A DNA stretch of 64,000 nt from JANSYL01 sp963921255 (GCA_963921255.3 CAWUEW020000002.1:186001-250000); one strand, 5' to 3'; shown: positions 16,614 through 25,200, numbered from the stretch's first letter. Numbers and translations are program-made. Notes: a model not told the origin generated them from the letters alone.

Positions 16614-18962
16614 TCAGGATGTTGGCGAGTTGGCCTGCGCGACGGGTTTGTTGTGCACAAACAAGAGGCCGACCGCAGCAACGACTGCCGCAATCCAAAC
16701 CACCTCGAGTTTCAACAGGATCAGCACCGCAAGGCCAAGCCGAACCGCAACCTCCCAAGGCGCTAGGGCGCGTTTGTCGAAGCCCGCCAAGGCAGACGAC
16801 ACGAGGTAAAGGGCGAAGACCAGCCGCGCCAGGAGCAACGCCATGAACCCGATGGAGGCCGGCCCGTCATACCCCGGCAAAAACTCGGCTCCTCCGGACG
16901 AGTTGGGGTCGAGGATCGCTTCGTTGATCAGCAACAGCTCCGGGTAGAACGCGAAGATGAACGGCACCACGAACATGACGATCCCTGACTTCACCGCCGA
17001 GAACGCCGTCGACATCGGTTCGGCCTTGGTGATGGTCGCTGCGGCGAAGGCCGCAAGGGCCACGGGCGGGGTGATGGCACTGGCGACGGCAAAGTAAAAG
17101 ATGAACATATGCGCCGTGAACAGCGACAGGCCCAAGCCCGCCAAGACCGGCCCCATCAGCAGGGCCGCGTTGATGTAGGCCGGAACAGCCGGCATGCCCA
17201 TGCCAAGCAGAACCGCCAGCAGCATGGTCAGCAGCAAGGCCACGAATTGGATCAACTGCGAGCCGCCACCGCCCAGGTTCAGACTGTTCAGCCACGCCAG
17301 CACATCCAGCGACAAGAACACCGGCAAACCCGTGAAGGACAGACAGAAGTCAATGATCGAAACCGCCAGGAACATCAGGTAGAGCGTCGCGATCAGCACA
17401 CCTGCCTGCGACAGCGCGTCGATTACCTTGCGCGGGACTGCGCGCACTTCGGGGTCCAGGAAAAGCAACCCGAACAACAACATGACCGCCCACCAGCCGG
17501 CCGCACCCGCCGAACCAGCCGAGTTTTGAATGGCCTGCAACAGCCAACTGAGGCTTTCGACCTGGCACCCGCCCTCGGTGAAGACCCGCTCGGCCCCCAT
17601 GATGCCATGCAACAGGCCACACCCGACCGCGTCCTTTGGGGTCAGCAACAACGCCAGGATCAACAGGATCGGCATGAAGATCATCAGGAGATTGAAGAAA
17701 TCCTGACGCTCCAGCCGCATATCGTCGGTGATCTCGCCGATCGCCGTGATGTTCTGTTTCCGCGCCTGGAAGATCGCCGACAGAAACAGGCAGAAGAAAT
17801 AGGCCAAGGCCGGGATGATCGCGGCGACGATCACGCTGGAATAGGGAATGGCGGTCAACGAGGCCAGCACGAACGCCGCGACCCCCATCACCGGCGGCAT
17901 GATCGACCCGCCGGAAGAGGCTGCTGCCTCGACCCCGCCGGCAAAGACCTTGGAAAACCCGCGCTTGATCATCATCGGGATGGTCAGAACCCCCGTGGAC
18001 AGCACATTCACGATGGGTCCGCCCGAGATCGTGCCGAACATGGCGGACGACACGATCGCCGCGTGGGCCGGGCCGCCCCGCAGATGGCGGGTCCAGCGGA
18101 AGGCCAGTTTGATCAGCGACCGGCCACCCGCCGAACTGCCGAAAAGCGACCCGAGGACCAGATAGGGGAAGATCGTGTTCAGAACGATGTCCATGAACCG
18201 TCCCAACAGGCCAGAGGAGTTGTTGACCAGGATATCGTGCACGCGCGGGCGTCCGTCCGACAGCATGCGCGGTTCGCCAGCCAGACGGGTCACCAGGTAT
18301 TTGTTGATGTCCTCGGACCCGTAGAAATACCACACCAACACGGTCAGGATGGTGTAGGCGGCCACCAGGATTGCCACGATGACCAGCGGCAGCCCCCAGA
18401 CCTTCACGTTGTAGGCCAGGAAGGCCACGATCGCGAGGCCGACAATCAGAACCAGCCAGCCCCCGGTTGTGTTCACGCATTGGGGATCCTCGACCGTGGT
18501 CGGCGCCGGAAGACCCAGGCTTTCGTGAAAGGCCGCCGATGCGGCCAGGCTTTGCTGGATCAACCGTTCCCTGTCGCCCGTGATCCGGTCAACAAGACAG
18601 ATCGATTCAATCTCGACGAGGTAGGTGATCGAAATGGTGAACGCCATCACGATGAAGGCAATGTCCAGCGCCAGGCCGAAGGCGCGCCGCGCCGGTGATC
18701 GGTCGCGCCATGAGCGCCAGATGGAATGCTTCAGCACGACGACCGTCATCATCAGCGCGAAGAACGCAGGGTAGAACCATTCAAACGGGAACTTGCGGAA
18801 GGTCGTTCCGTCCTGACCGGTGACAGCGGCGGCCCAGTTGTCATACCCGGGAATACCGGGCGTGGAATTCACCAGCCCGATCAACACCATCGCCACCGAA
18901 AGGACGTAAAGCAGCCGAAGCGCCAAGCTGCGCTGCGGTGCTTCGGTCGTCGCGTCAGTCAT
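16614..18962 (-). CDS. TRAP transporter fused permease (4TM/12TM), TAXI-associated
   Basis: 782-aa inner-membrane protein in which the DctQ- and DctM-like parts of a TRAP transporter are fused, the usual form for TAXI-type systems. Many hydrophobic helices are visible. The DctM-like core has 'MFGTISGGPIVNVLSTGVLTIPMMIKRGF' and 'AAASSGGSIMPPVMGVAAFVLA' and its second-repeat counterpart 'VPAYINAALLMGPVLAGLGL' (strings split over residues 300-650). The ATG at 18962 (GGGGCAGG upstream) is preferred to an upstream frame start at 18998. It follows the TAXI receptor gene with a strong hairpin between them. Together they form a second uptake system in the cluster. Confidence 0.88.
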   Translation of the reverse strand: MTDATTEAPQRSLALRLLYVLSVAMVLIGLVNSTPGIPGYDNWAAAVTGQDGTTFRKFPFEWFYPAFFALMMTVVVLKHSIWRSWRDRSPARRAFGLALDIAFIVMAFTISITYLVEIESICLVDRITGDRERLIQQSLAASAAFHESLGLPAPTTVEDPQCVNTTGGWLVLIVGLAIVAFLAYNVKVWGLPLVIVAILVAAYTILTVLVWYFYGSEDINKYLVTRLAGEPRMLSDGRPRVHDILVNNSSGLLGRFMDIVLNTIFPYLVLGSLFGSSAGGRSLIKLAFRWTRHLRGGPAHAAIVSSAMFGTISGGPIVNVLSTGVLTIPMMIKRGFSKVFAGGVEAAASSGGSIMPPVMGVAAFVLASLTAIPYSSVIVAAIIPALAYFFCLFLSAIFQARKQNITAIGEITDDMRLERQDFFNLLMIFMPILLILALLLTPKDAVGCGLLHGIMGAERVFTEGGCQVESLSWLLQAIQNSAGSAGAAGWWAVMLLFGLLFLDPEVRAVPRKVIDALSQAGVLIATLYLMFLAVSIIDFCLSFTGLPVFLSLDVLAWLNSLNLGGGGSQLIQFVALLLTMLLAVLLGMGMPAVPAYINAALLMGPVLAGLGLSLFTAHMFIFYFAVASAITPPVALAAFAAATITKAEPMSTAFSAVKSGIVMFVVPFIFAFYPELLLINEAILDPNSSGGAEFLPGYDGPASIGFMALLLARLVFALYLVSSALAGFDKRALAPWEVAVRLGLAVLILLKLEVVWIAAVVAAVGLLFVHNKPVAQANSPTS

Positions 18963-18986
18963 GCCTGCCCCTGCCCAGAAATGGAG

Positions 18987-19010
18987 GGCCGGGCGCACGG
19001 GCGCCCGGCC
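18987..19010 (-). other. Strong intercistronic hairpin between TAXI receptor and permease genes
   Basis: A perfect 10-bp stem GGCCGGGCGC / GCGCCCGGCC with a 4-base loop lies in the 62-bp gap between the receptor gene and the permease gene, with no T-run after it. Such structures commonly stabilise the upstream message and raise the ratio of receptor to permease. It may also act as an attenuator; that is inference. Confidence 0.6.
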
Positions 19011-19024
19011 AGTCGCTCAGTGGC

Positions 19025-20068
19025 TTACCGGGCGCAGTCCGGAATGGTGTAGCCCGCCTCTTCCCAGGCCGCGACGGCACCGGGGTGATAGCGCAGCGGG
19101 TTCGGGCCGCACATATCCGTGATCGCGATATCCGTTTCGCCATGCCAGGTCACCGGCATGAACGGCGCCTTGGTGTGGTACAGGGTTTCGATATTCGCGA
19201 TGAACGCCGCCGTCAGATCGCGGGCCATGTCGAAGTCCATGTTGACGTTCACGATATCGGCGCCAACCGTGGCCGGCCCCCGGAACGTGTCATCTTCGGA
19301 GACGATCGTGACCCCGTCGCCATAGCCCATATCTGCAATCGGCATGGAGAACGGAACCGTCCCCGGCAGGTTGCCCATGGCCTGGAAGGCATCACTCTCG
19401 AACACCTCCTGCGACACCGAATAGATCGACATGGCGCCCGACGCGAGCGCCGCACCGACGCGCGGGTCTGGGAACGACATGGGCAGCACGAACGCATCGG
19501 CAGACCCATCTTGCATGGTCGTGACGGCCTGACCCCAGTTCACCTGAACGCCCGTGTAACCAGCGCCTTCCTCCAAGCCGGTGTTCGTCCGGATCAGAAG
19601 CCGTGCATTGGTCAAGGCCGCACCGCGCGGCGGGCCGTTGTAGATCGTACGCCCCTCGATGTCGCCCCATCCGTCGACCCCAGAGCTGTCATATGCAATG
19701 AGCCCCTGAACCGAGATGCGGTACGTGTAGAGAACAGCCAGGTTGCTGGCCAACTCTGCACCCGCCTCTTCGCCGAGGTTCGCGTAGGGACCAACCCCAC
19801 GCGACAGCATGAACGGCAAGATGAACGGCGACGCCGCGATGTCGGTGTTTCCTTCGGCCACGTTCTGCACCGAGTTGGTGAGCGTCTGGCCCGAGTTCAC
19901 CTGAATGTTTGCAATCCCTTCCTGGGCGGCCGCCTCGGACAGGGCGATGATCGAAATCCCCGGCGTCGTGTTCGGCGCGGCGGTTTCGGCGGTCAGGATG
20001 GTTTGCGCCTGCACACCTGCTGTCATTGCGACAGCAGCGGCGAAACCGAACATGATGGTACGCGACAT
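19025..20068 (-). CDS. TAXI-family TRAP transporter solute receptor
   Basis: 347-aa periplasmic receptor. Residues 1-21 are a Sec signal peptide ending 'GVQAQT'. The mature protein has the TAXI-family layout: 'NTTPGISIIALSEAAAQEGIANIQVNSGQTLTNSVQNVAEGNTDIA', then 'DIEGRTIYNGPPRGAALTNARLLIRTNTG' and 'MQDGSADAFVLPMSFPDPRV' (each read within residues 25-230). The ATG at 20068 is preceded by GGGAGGAAATC. The gene is divergent from the GST gene across an AT-rich region holding a candidate operator. The receptor differs in family from the DctP protein at 11898, so the cluster imports either two substrates or one substrate by two systems. Confidence 0.88.
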   Translation of the reverse strand: MSRTIMFGFAAAVAMTAGVQAQTILTAETAAPNTTPGISIIALSEAAAQEGIANIQVNSGQTLTNSVQNVAEGNTDIAASPFILPFMLSRGVGPYANLGEEAGAELASNLAVLYTYRISVQGLIAYDSSGVDGWGDIEGRTIYNGPPRGAALTNARLLIRTNTGLEEGAGYTGVQVNWGQAVTTMQDGSADAFVLPMSFPDPRVGAALASGAMSIYSVSQEVFESDAFQAMGNLPGTVPFSMPIADMGYGDGVTIVSEDDTFRGPATVGADIVNVNMDFDMARDLTAAFIANIETLYHTKAPFMPVTWHGETDIAITDMCGPNPLRYHPGAVAAWEEAGYTIPDCAR

Positions 20069-20143
20069 TGATTTCCTCCCTAGATCGTGTCCCGCCCCCA
20101 TCTGCGACCGTTCTCTCCCAACAGGCCGTTTGTGACAGGGGAT

Positions 20144-20191
20144 AAATTATCGATTTTTTTATTGTCATTCGATTAATAACTCGATTATTGA
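20144..20191. promoter_or_regulatory. Putative GntR operator, site C (TAXI receptor / GST divergent promoter)
   Basis: AAATTATCGATTTTTTT (20144-20160) is followed by two direct repeats, TCGATTAATAA (20169-20179) and TCGATTATTGA (20181-20191). All lie in the 131-bp divergent region between the receptor start (20068) and the GST start (20200). The A/T-TCGA-T arrangement matches sites A, B and D. The multiple copies could give cooperative repression of both directions. No clear Shine-Dalgarno sequence lies before the GST start in this AT-rich stretch. Confidence 0.45.
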
Positions 20192-20199
20192 TATTTTCA

Positions 20200-20877
20200 A
20201 TGCCTGACTTGAAGCTCTTCGTTGCGCCCAACACATGCGCCCGCGTCCCGACAATCGCGTTGGAAGAAATCGGTGTGCCGTTCGAAACCGAACTGGTCCG
20301 AACCGCGGCCAATCAGCAGAACTCGCCGGAATTCCTGAAGGTCAATCCGAAGGGAAAGGTGCCGACGCTTCTGATCGACGGGGAGCCGTTGACAGAAAAC
20401 GTCGCCATTCTGACCTGGCTGAACGCCACCTTCCCGGACGCGAACCTGCTGCCGAAGACAACTGGCACGCTCGACACGGTAAAGCAGACCGCCGACTTGG
20501 CCTTTTTTGCCGGGACCGTGCACCCGACCATCACCCGGGTGGCCATGCCGGTGAAATTCATCGAGGACAAGGCGCTGTCCTTTGAGATCGTTCGACCCGT
20601 CGGGATCGAGGCGATGCACAAGATCATGAAGATGATCAACGCGCGCCTGGAAGATGGGCCGTGGTGGTACGGCGACACATGGTCGGCGGTGGATGGATAT
20701 CTCTACTGGGCCTGGGGCCGCATCACCGGTGTTGGGTATCCCGGCGAGGCCTTCACGAATATCCAACGCCACCACGCGCTCAGCAATGAGCGACCGGCTG
20801 TCCAACGCGCGATGGCCCGTGAAGCCGTCAATATCGAGATCCTGAAGTCAGAAGGCCTGTTCATCGCCCCGAAATGA
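20200..20877 (+). CDS. Glutathione S-transferase family protein
   Basis: 225-aa GST. The N-terminal thioredoxin-like domain (residues 1-80) carries 'NPKGKVPTLLIDGEPLTENVAILTWL' with the cis-Pro and the 'E-N/S' glutathione gamma-Glu contact. The all-helical C-terminal domain follows, including 'WWYGDTWSAVDGYLYWAWGR', the usual 'G..YSIAD' N-capping box in altered form. The ATG at 20200 lacks a visible Shine-Dalgarno sequence; an in-frame TTG at 20188 is an alternative. In ring-cleavage pathways GST-fold enzymes often isomerise cis-enoyl diketo acids (maleylpyruvate, maleylacetoacetate). That role is plausible here because of the FAH-family and dioxygenase genes in the same cluster, but it is not shown by the sequence. 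Confidence 0.85.
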   Translation: MPDLKLFVAPNTCARVPTIALEEIGVPFETELVRTAANQQNSPEFLKVNPKGKVPTLLIDGEPLTENVAILTWLNATFPDANLLPKTTGTLDTVKQTADLAFFAGTVHPTITRVAMPVKFIEDKALSFEIVRPVGIEAMHKIMKMINARLEDGPWWYGDTWSAVDGYLYWAWGRITGVGYPGEAFTNIQRHHALSNERPAVQRAMAREAVNIEILKSEGLFIAPK

Positions 20878-20882
20878 GCGTG

Positions 20883-20900
20883 CGCCGGTCGCAACCGGCG
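20883..20900 (+). other. Small hairpin between GST and sulfatase genes
   Basis: A perfect 7-bp stem CGCCGGT / ACCGGCG with a CGCA loop begins five bases after the GST stop codon. There is no T-tract, so it is more likely an RNA-stabilising or weak attenuating structure than a full terminator. The sulfatase gene 63 bp downstream has its own ribosome site. Confidence 0.35.
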
Positions 20901-20962
20901 TCTCGGCGCGATGGGATGGTGGCCATCCTGACTGCAACACCCCATCAAGAAGGGAGCCCAAG

Positions 20963-22573
20963 ATGAACGTGCTCTGGATCATGGCCGATCAACTCCGGTG
21001 GGATTACCTCAGCTGCTACGGGGCCACCCATATCGACACGCCGCATCTGGACCGCCTGGCGTCTAAGGGCGTGCGCTTTGACCGGGCCTATGTGCAATCG
21101 CCGATCTGCGGGCCAAGCCGCATGAGCTTTTACACTGGCCGATATGTCCGCAGCCACGGAGCCACTTGGAATGGCTTCCCGCTGAGCGTTGGGTCCGAAA
21201 CCTTGGGCGATCACCTGCGCGACGTCGGCGTCACCAGTTCGCTGGTCGGCAAAACGCATATGCGCCCCGACCACGACGGGATGGCACGCCTTGGCATCGA
21301 CCCGCACAGCGACATCGGTAAGCGGGTCAGCGAATGCGGGTTCGACGTTTTCGTTCGCGACGACGGGACAAACGCGGCAACCGACAAGAACCGCCATGCG
21401 GAAGACTACGAACGCTATTTGCGTGAACATGGTCTGGGTGGCGAAACCCCTTGGGAAGAATGGGCCAATACAGGTGTCGGACCGGACGGCGCGTGGAAAA
21501 CCGGGTGGCTGCTGGAAAACGCGCCCCTCGCCGCACGCGTGCCCAAGGAGCATTCCGAAACCGCGTGGCTGACGACCCGCGGGATCGAATTCATCGAGGC
21601 CCAGGGCGACGCCCCATGGCTGTGCCACCTCAGCTACATCAAGCCGCATTGGCCCTATCTGGCCCCCGCCCCGTACAACGACATGTACTCCAAGGACGAC
21701 CTACCGCCTGTCGTTCGCAGCCCGGATGAACATGGGCACCCTCTGATGCAGGCCTGGGAAAACACCCGCATCTGTAAGAGTTTCTCGCGCGATGACGTGC
21801 GAGATGTCGTGGCACCGGTTTACATGGGTCTGATCAAGGAACTGGACGACAATCTCGGGCGTCTCTTCGCGTATCTCGAAGACAGCGGGCGCATGGACGA
21901 CACCATGATCGTCTTCTGCTCCGATCACGGCGATAACATGGGCGACCACTGGTTGGGCGAAAAGGATCTGTTCTACGATTGCTCGGCCCGCATCCCGCTG
22001 ATCGTCTACGACCCCCGCCCCGAAGCGGACGCGACCCGCGGGTCCGCCACGGACAAGCTGGTCGAAGGGATCGACCTGGCCCCCACCTTCCACGAGTTTT
22101 TCGGCGGACCGGCCAAGCCCCACATCATGGAAGGCCGGTCGCTGCAGCCGCTGCTGCACGATCAGGAGGTCGCGTGGCGCGACCACTGCATCTCGGAATA
22201 CGACTATGCGACCCGCGATGCGCGCGGCGCAGTCGGAGTGGCGCAGGAAGATGCCCGGCTGGTCATGGTGTTCGACGGGCGGTGGAAATACATCCATGTC
22301 GAAACCATGCGGCCCATGCTGTTCGATCTGGAGACCGATCCGGACGAACTGCACGATCTTGGCGATAGTCCGGCCCACCAAGACCAGATCGCCCGGCTGC
22401 GCGAGCTTCATTTCGACTGGACCCGGAAGCATCATGCCCGCACCACGCGGACACCAGAGATCATTGAAAAAATGACCGCAGCCCGCGAGCCCGAAGGAAT
22501 CTATATCGCCTACTGGGACGAGGCCGAACTCCTGGAGCACGGCCTCAAGATGCCGCCGCATCTAACACGCTAG
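20963..22573 (+). CDS. Sulfatase / phosphonate monoester hydrolase-family enzyme (Cys-type, formylglycine)
   Basis: 536-aa alkaline-phosphatase-superfamily hydrolase without a signal peptide, hence probably cytoplasmic. 'MADQLRWDYLSCYG' at the start gives the first metal Asp. The formylglycine motif is C49-G-P-S-R53 (CxPSR), needing activation by a formylglycine-generating enzyme or a sulfatase-maturing enzyme not found in this window. 'VFCSDHGDNMGDHWLGEKDLFYD' supplies the later metal-binding Asp and His and the Lys. The ATG at 20963 follows AAGGGAG. The stop shares its CTAG tetranucleotide with the stop of the convergent hydroxylase gene. In this context it may release a phenol from an aryl sulfate before hydroxylation; choline-sulfate-like or phosphonate ester substrates are not excluded. 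Confidence 0.85.
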   Translation: MNVLWIMADQLRWDYLSCYGATHIDTPHLDRLASKGVRFDRAYVQSPICGPSRMSFYTGRYVRSHGATWNGFPLSVGSETLGDHLRDVGVTSSLVGKTHMRPDHDGMARLGIDPHSDIGKRVSECGFDVFVRDDGTNAATDKNRHAEDYERYLREHGLGGETPWEEWANTGVGPDGAWKTGWLLENAPLAARVPKEHSETAWLTTRGIEFIEAQGDAPWLCHLSYIKPHWPYLAPAPYNDMYSKDDLPPVVRSPDEHGHPLMQAWENTRICKSFSRDDVRDVVAPVYMGLIKELDDNLGRLFAYLEDSGRMDDTMIVFCSDHGDNMGDHWLGEKDLFYDCSARIPLIVYDPRPEADATRGSATDKLVEGIDLAPTFHEFFGGPAKPHIMEGRSLQPLLHDQEVAWRDHCISEYDYATRDARGAVGVAQEDARLVMVFDGRWKYIHVETMRPMLFDLETDPDELHDLGDSPAHQDQIARLRELHFDWTRKHHARTTRTPEIIEKMTAAREPEGIYIAYWDEAELLEHGLKMPPHLTR

Positions 22574-24132
22574 CGCGCCGTCGCGCCCAGTTTGCCCATG
22601 ATGTCGTCAAAACAGGTCGACAGCGCCTCGGGCGTCTTGGCCGTCGCCGCCACGTAGAAATCCGGGCGCACGATGAAATACGCGGCGTCAACTTCGGCCA
22701 TCCAGTCAGAGTAGGCGTTATCCTCGGCCGTGACGTCGAAGGCGCCCGGCGCCCGCCCAAGGGACAGTGTCCGCCCGCCGATCGCCTCCCAGACCGCGGC
22801 CTGCGCCTCGGACAAAAGCCCCTCAGCCGCGGTTTCAACCGCGACCAAAACCCACCCTTGCCCAACGGCCTGATCAAAGCGGTCGCGCGCGCCGTTGAAC
22901 TGCACGATGCCCTGGGGCGACAGCTCACCCGCGCCGGGTGTGTCACACCATACGCCGGGGCCAAGCTCGACCAGGTCGCCGGTAATGGGTTCGTAGTTCC
23001 GGGCTTTGAGATCGGCCATCATGCGCGCATCGCGTTCCGCCGCTTTTACCGGATCGGCAATGCAGATGATTTCGCCGAGATCTTGGCTGAACTGGATGTA
23101 GTGCTGCGCATGGGGGATGCGTTCGGATTGATAGCTGTCCAGCAGCGTCCGCGGCAGTTGCCCGTCCAAAATCGCCCGCAGCCGCCATCCGAGGGCAACG
23201 GCATCGCGCAAGCCCGCGCACATCCCCTCGCCCGCAAAGGGCGGCATCAGGTGCGCCGCATCCCCTGCAATCATGCACCGGCCTGACACCCATTGTTCGG
23301 CCCACCGCGCCTGAAACCGGTAAACGGCACTGCGTTCCAATTTTGCATTGTCCGGCGTCAGGCCCCAAGGCTCCAACAGGCGCCATGCACTTTCGGGCGT
23401 GGCGATGTCGTCCTTATCTTCACCTGGAAGAACCATGAACTCCCACCGCCGCCGACCGGGTCCGCCCGGCACGATCGTGGTCGGGCGCTTGGGATCGCAG
23501 AGCTGCCACTGGGCGGGGGTTGTCTTGTAGTCAGCCTCAGGAACCATATCGAGGATGAGCCAATCGAAGAAGTATCCCTTGTCGACGGTCTTCAGCCCCA
23601 GTTCTTCGCGGACGAAGCTGTTGGCCCCGTCCGCCCCGACCAGAAACTGCGCCCGGATGCCATGGCGTTGCGTCTTCGTTTCGGTGTCTTCAATGGTCAG
23701 ATCGACGCCGGCTTCATCTTGCGCCATCTCCACAGCCGTCCATCCGCGCATCACCGTGACCGTCGGCAACGCCCTGGCCATCTCCATCAGGCGGGCCTCA
23801 AGCTCGGGTTGGTTGAACCAATAGGTGACGTGCCAGCCGGACGGCGCCAGACTTTCCCAATCGACAATCTGCAGATCCTGAAGGTCCGCATTCTTCCAGT
23901 AATACAGCTCTTTATGGTTTTCGAAGGCGGGGTCGGTGTCGCAATCAATGCCAAGAGAGGCAAGGATGCGCGCCACTTCGTGATCCATCGTCACGGCGCG
24001 CGGACGATCATAGATGTCCGACCACCGTTCGATCAAAATCACGTCTTTGCCTGCCTGCCCCAATTGAATTGCAAGAAGGATGCCGACCGGTCCTGCCCCG
24101 ACGATCGCGACCTCGGTCTTCTTCTCGTGCAT
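22570..24132 (-). CDS. FAD-dependent aromatic hydroxylase, MhpA-like
   Basis: 520-aa group A flavoprotein monooxygenase. The N-terminal Rossmann motif is 'VAIVGAGPVGILLAIQLG' (about residues 7-24), the second flavin motif is 'GRCMIAGDAAHLMPPFAGEGMCAGLRDA' (about residues 270-300, read in two parts), and the C-terminal part is thioredoxin-like, as in 3-(3-hydroxyphenyl)propionate and resorcinol hydroxylases. These enzymes use NAD(P)H and O2 to add an ortho hydroxyl to a phenol, producing the catechol-type substrate for an intradiol dioxygenase. The Met at 24132 is preferred because it places the Rossmann strand near the N-terminus; the frame is open to a Met at 24168. A putative operator lies about 100 bp upstream. 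Confidence 0.88.
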   Translation of the reverse strand: MHEKKTEVAIVGAGPVGILLAIQLGQAGKDVILIERWSDIYDRPRAVTMDHEVARILASLGIDCDTDPAFENHKELYYWKNADLQDLQIVDWESLAPSGWHVTYWFNQPELEARLMEMARALPTVTVMRGWTAVEMAQDEAGVDLTIEDTETKTQRHGIRAQFLVGADGANSFVREELGLKTVDKGYFFDWLILDMVPEADYKTTPAQWQLCDPKRPTTIVPGGPGRRRWEFMVLPGEDKDDIATPESAWRLLEPWGLTPDNAKLERSAVYRFQARWAEQWVSGRCMIAGDAAHLMPPFAGEGMCAGLRDAVALGWRLRAILDGQLPRTLLDSYQSERIPHAQHYIQFSQDLGEIICIADPVKAAERDARMMADLKARNYEPITGDLVELGPGVWCDTPGAGELSPQGIVQFNGARDRFDQAVGQGWVLVAVETAAEGLLSEAQAAVWEAIGGRTLSLGRAPGAFDVTAEDNAYSDWMAEVDAAYFIVRPDFYVAATAKTPEALSTCFDDIMGKLGATAR

Positions 24133-24223
24133 CGGTCTGCCTGTGCCTTTCGTGTCGAGGCCCGCCATGCGGACCGGGAGTCAGAGGTTCCGAAACAGAA
24201 CACCAAGAAAAAACGTTTCGCGC

Positions 24224-24243
24224 AACAAATATCGATTTATTTT
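24224..24243. promoter_or_regulatory. Putative GntR operator, site D (flavin hydroxylase promoter)
   Basis: AACAAATATCGATTTATTTT contains ATCGAT at 24231-24236 flanked by A/T runs. It is 92 bp upstream of the chosen hydroxylase start on the minus strand, and 172 bp upstream of the FkbM-like gene on the plus strand. It matches the three other TCGA-core sites at 10224, 16513 and 20144. It marks the right-hand boundary of the catabolic cluster. Confidence 0.42.
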
Positions 24244-24415
24244 GACGATCCCGCACGCGTCAGCGATCCCGTGTTGCGTTTGGCGCAAAGTTCGGCTCAT
24301 TACAGGCGCGATTGAGGGCGAGCATGGTCAGGGGGACGCCACAGGCGACTTTGGCCACGCCTCGGCAGAGCCTCCCCTTATCACGTCGACGCACTTGCCG
24401 ACCCAGGAGCAGGAA

Positions 24416-25162
24416 ATGACACGCCAAAAGAAAGTTGTCTGGCTGGATGTCGGCACACACCGGGGGCAAGAGTTCCGCTCGATCTTCTCGAGCGATCTGC
24501 GCATCCTGTCCCGTCTGTTGAAACACGTCCGCAAGCGTGAGGCCGGCGTGTCTTTCAAGGAAGCTCTTGCCTACGCTCATACGGTGTGGCACGGGCGCAA
24601 AGCGCTCAAGGCGCGCCGCGCATCGGTGTACGCGGTGATGGTTGAGGCCAATCCGTTCATCCTCAGCCAACCCGTTTACGCAGACGCGGACGCGGTCTTT
24701 GCCTTGGCCCTGGGGCAGCGGAACGCATCGGACCTGTCCTTCGGCAAGCTTTTCCTGGTGGATGCCGATATCGGGGGCCAAGGAAGTTCCATCTACGAAA
24801 CAAAGCCAAACATTGCCCAAAGCGATTTCGTGCCATGTGTTGTCATGGACCCGGACGTCTTCGTCGAGAGCCTCAAATCACTCCTGTCGGATTTTGAGTG
24901 GGACTACGACGTGATCCTCCGCATCAACTGCGAGGGTGCGGAGGATGAGGTCATTTATGCGGCCCACAAGGCATTTGGAACACGATTGGTTCACGTCTTC
25001 GGTTCCCTGAAAGACGTGGAAGGCGTCAAAGGCGAAGCGGCCTACCGGGCGCTCATGGATTTCATGCGCGCCGAAGACCTTCCGTTCACCTATTTTTCAA
25101 GCGAAACATCCAGTTGGTTGGACAGCCACGCTGAACTGGCCAAGATCCTGGCGAAGACCTGA
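24416..25162 (+). CDS. FkbM-like methyltransferase-family protein
   Basis: 248 aa. 'VVWLDVGTHRGQEFRSIF' near the N-terminus resembles the SAM-binding 'DVGAHxGQ' motif of FkbM-family methyltransferases. 'VYAVMVEANPFI' fits the acidic second motif, and 'DYDVILRINCEGAEDEVIYAA' fits the 'lKIDIEGaE' motif. About 60 residues are inserted between motifs one and two ('FSSDLRILSRLLKHVRKREAG' onward). The ATG at 24416 is preceded by AGGAGCAGGA. Neighbouring convergent genes encode a GT4 glycosyltransferase and a nucleotide-sugar dehydrogenase, so sugar or polysaccharide O-methylation is a reasonable guess. The substrate is unknown. Confidence 0.7.
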   Translation: MTRQKKVVWLDVGTHRGQEFRSIFSSDLRILSRLLKHVRKREAGVSFKEALAYAHTVWHGRKALKARRASVYAVMVEANPFILSQPVYADADAVFALALGQRNASDLSFGKLFLVDADIGGQGSSIYETKPNIAQSDFVPCVVMDPDVFVESLKSLLSDFEWDYDVILRINCEGAEDEVIYAAHKAFGTRLVHVFGSLKDVEGVKGEAAYRALMDFMRAEDLPFTYFSSETSSWLDSHAELAKILAKT

Positions 25163-25176
25163 TCGGCGCAGGTGCG

Positions 25177-25200
25177 TGCGGGCCCAAAGGCGTGCCCGCA
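25177..25200. terminator. Hairpin between convergent FkbM-like and GT4 genes
   Basis: TGCGGGC (25177-25183) pairs with GCCCGCA (25194-25200) in the 46-bp gap between two convergent genes. There is no long T-run on either side, so termination strength is uncertain, but position and symmetry suit a shared bidirectional terminator. Confidence 0.45.

Noticed and set aside
17109..18698. 529-codon plus-strand frame inside the TAXI permease gene
   Set aside because: A Gln/Arg/His-rich product opposite an obvious multi-helix membrane protein; a shadow.
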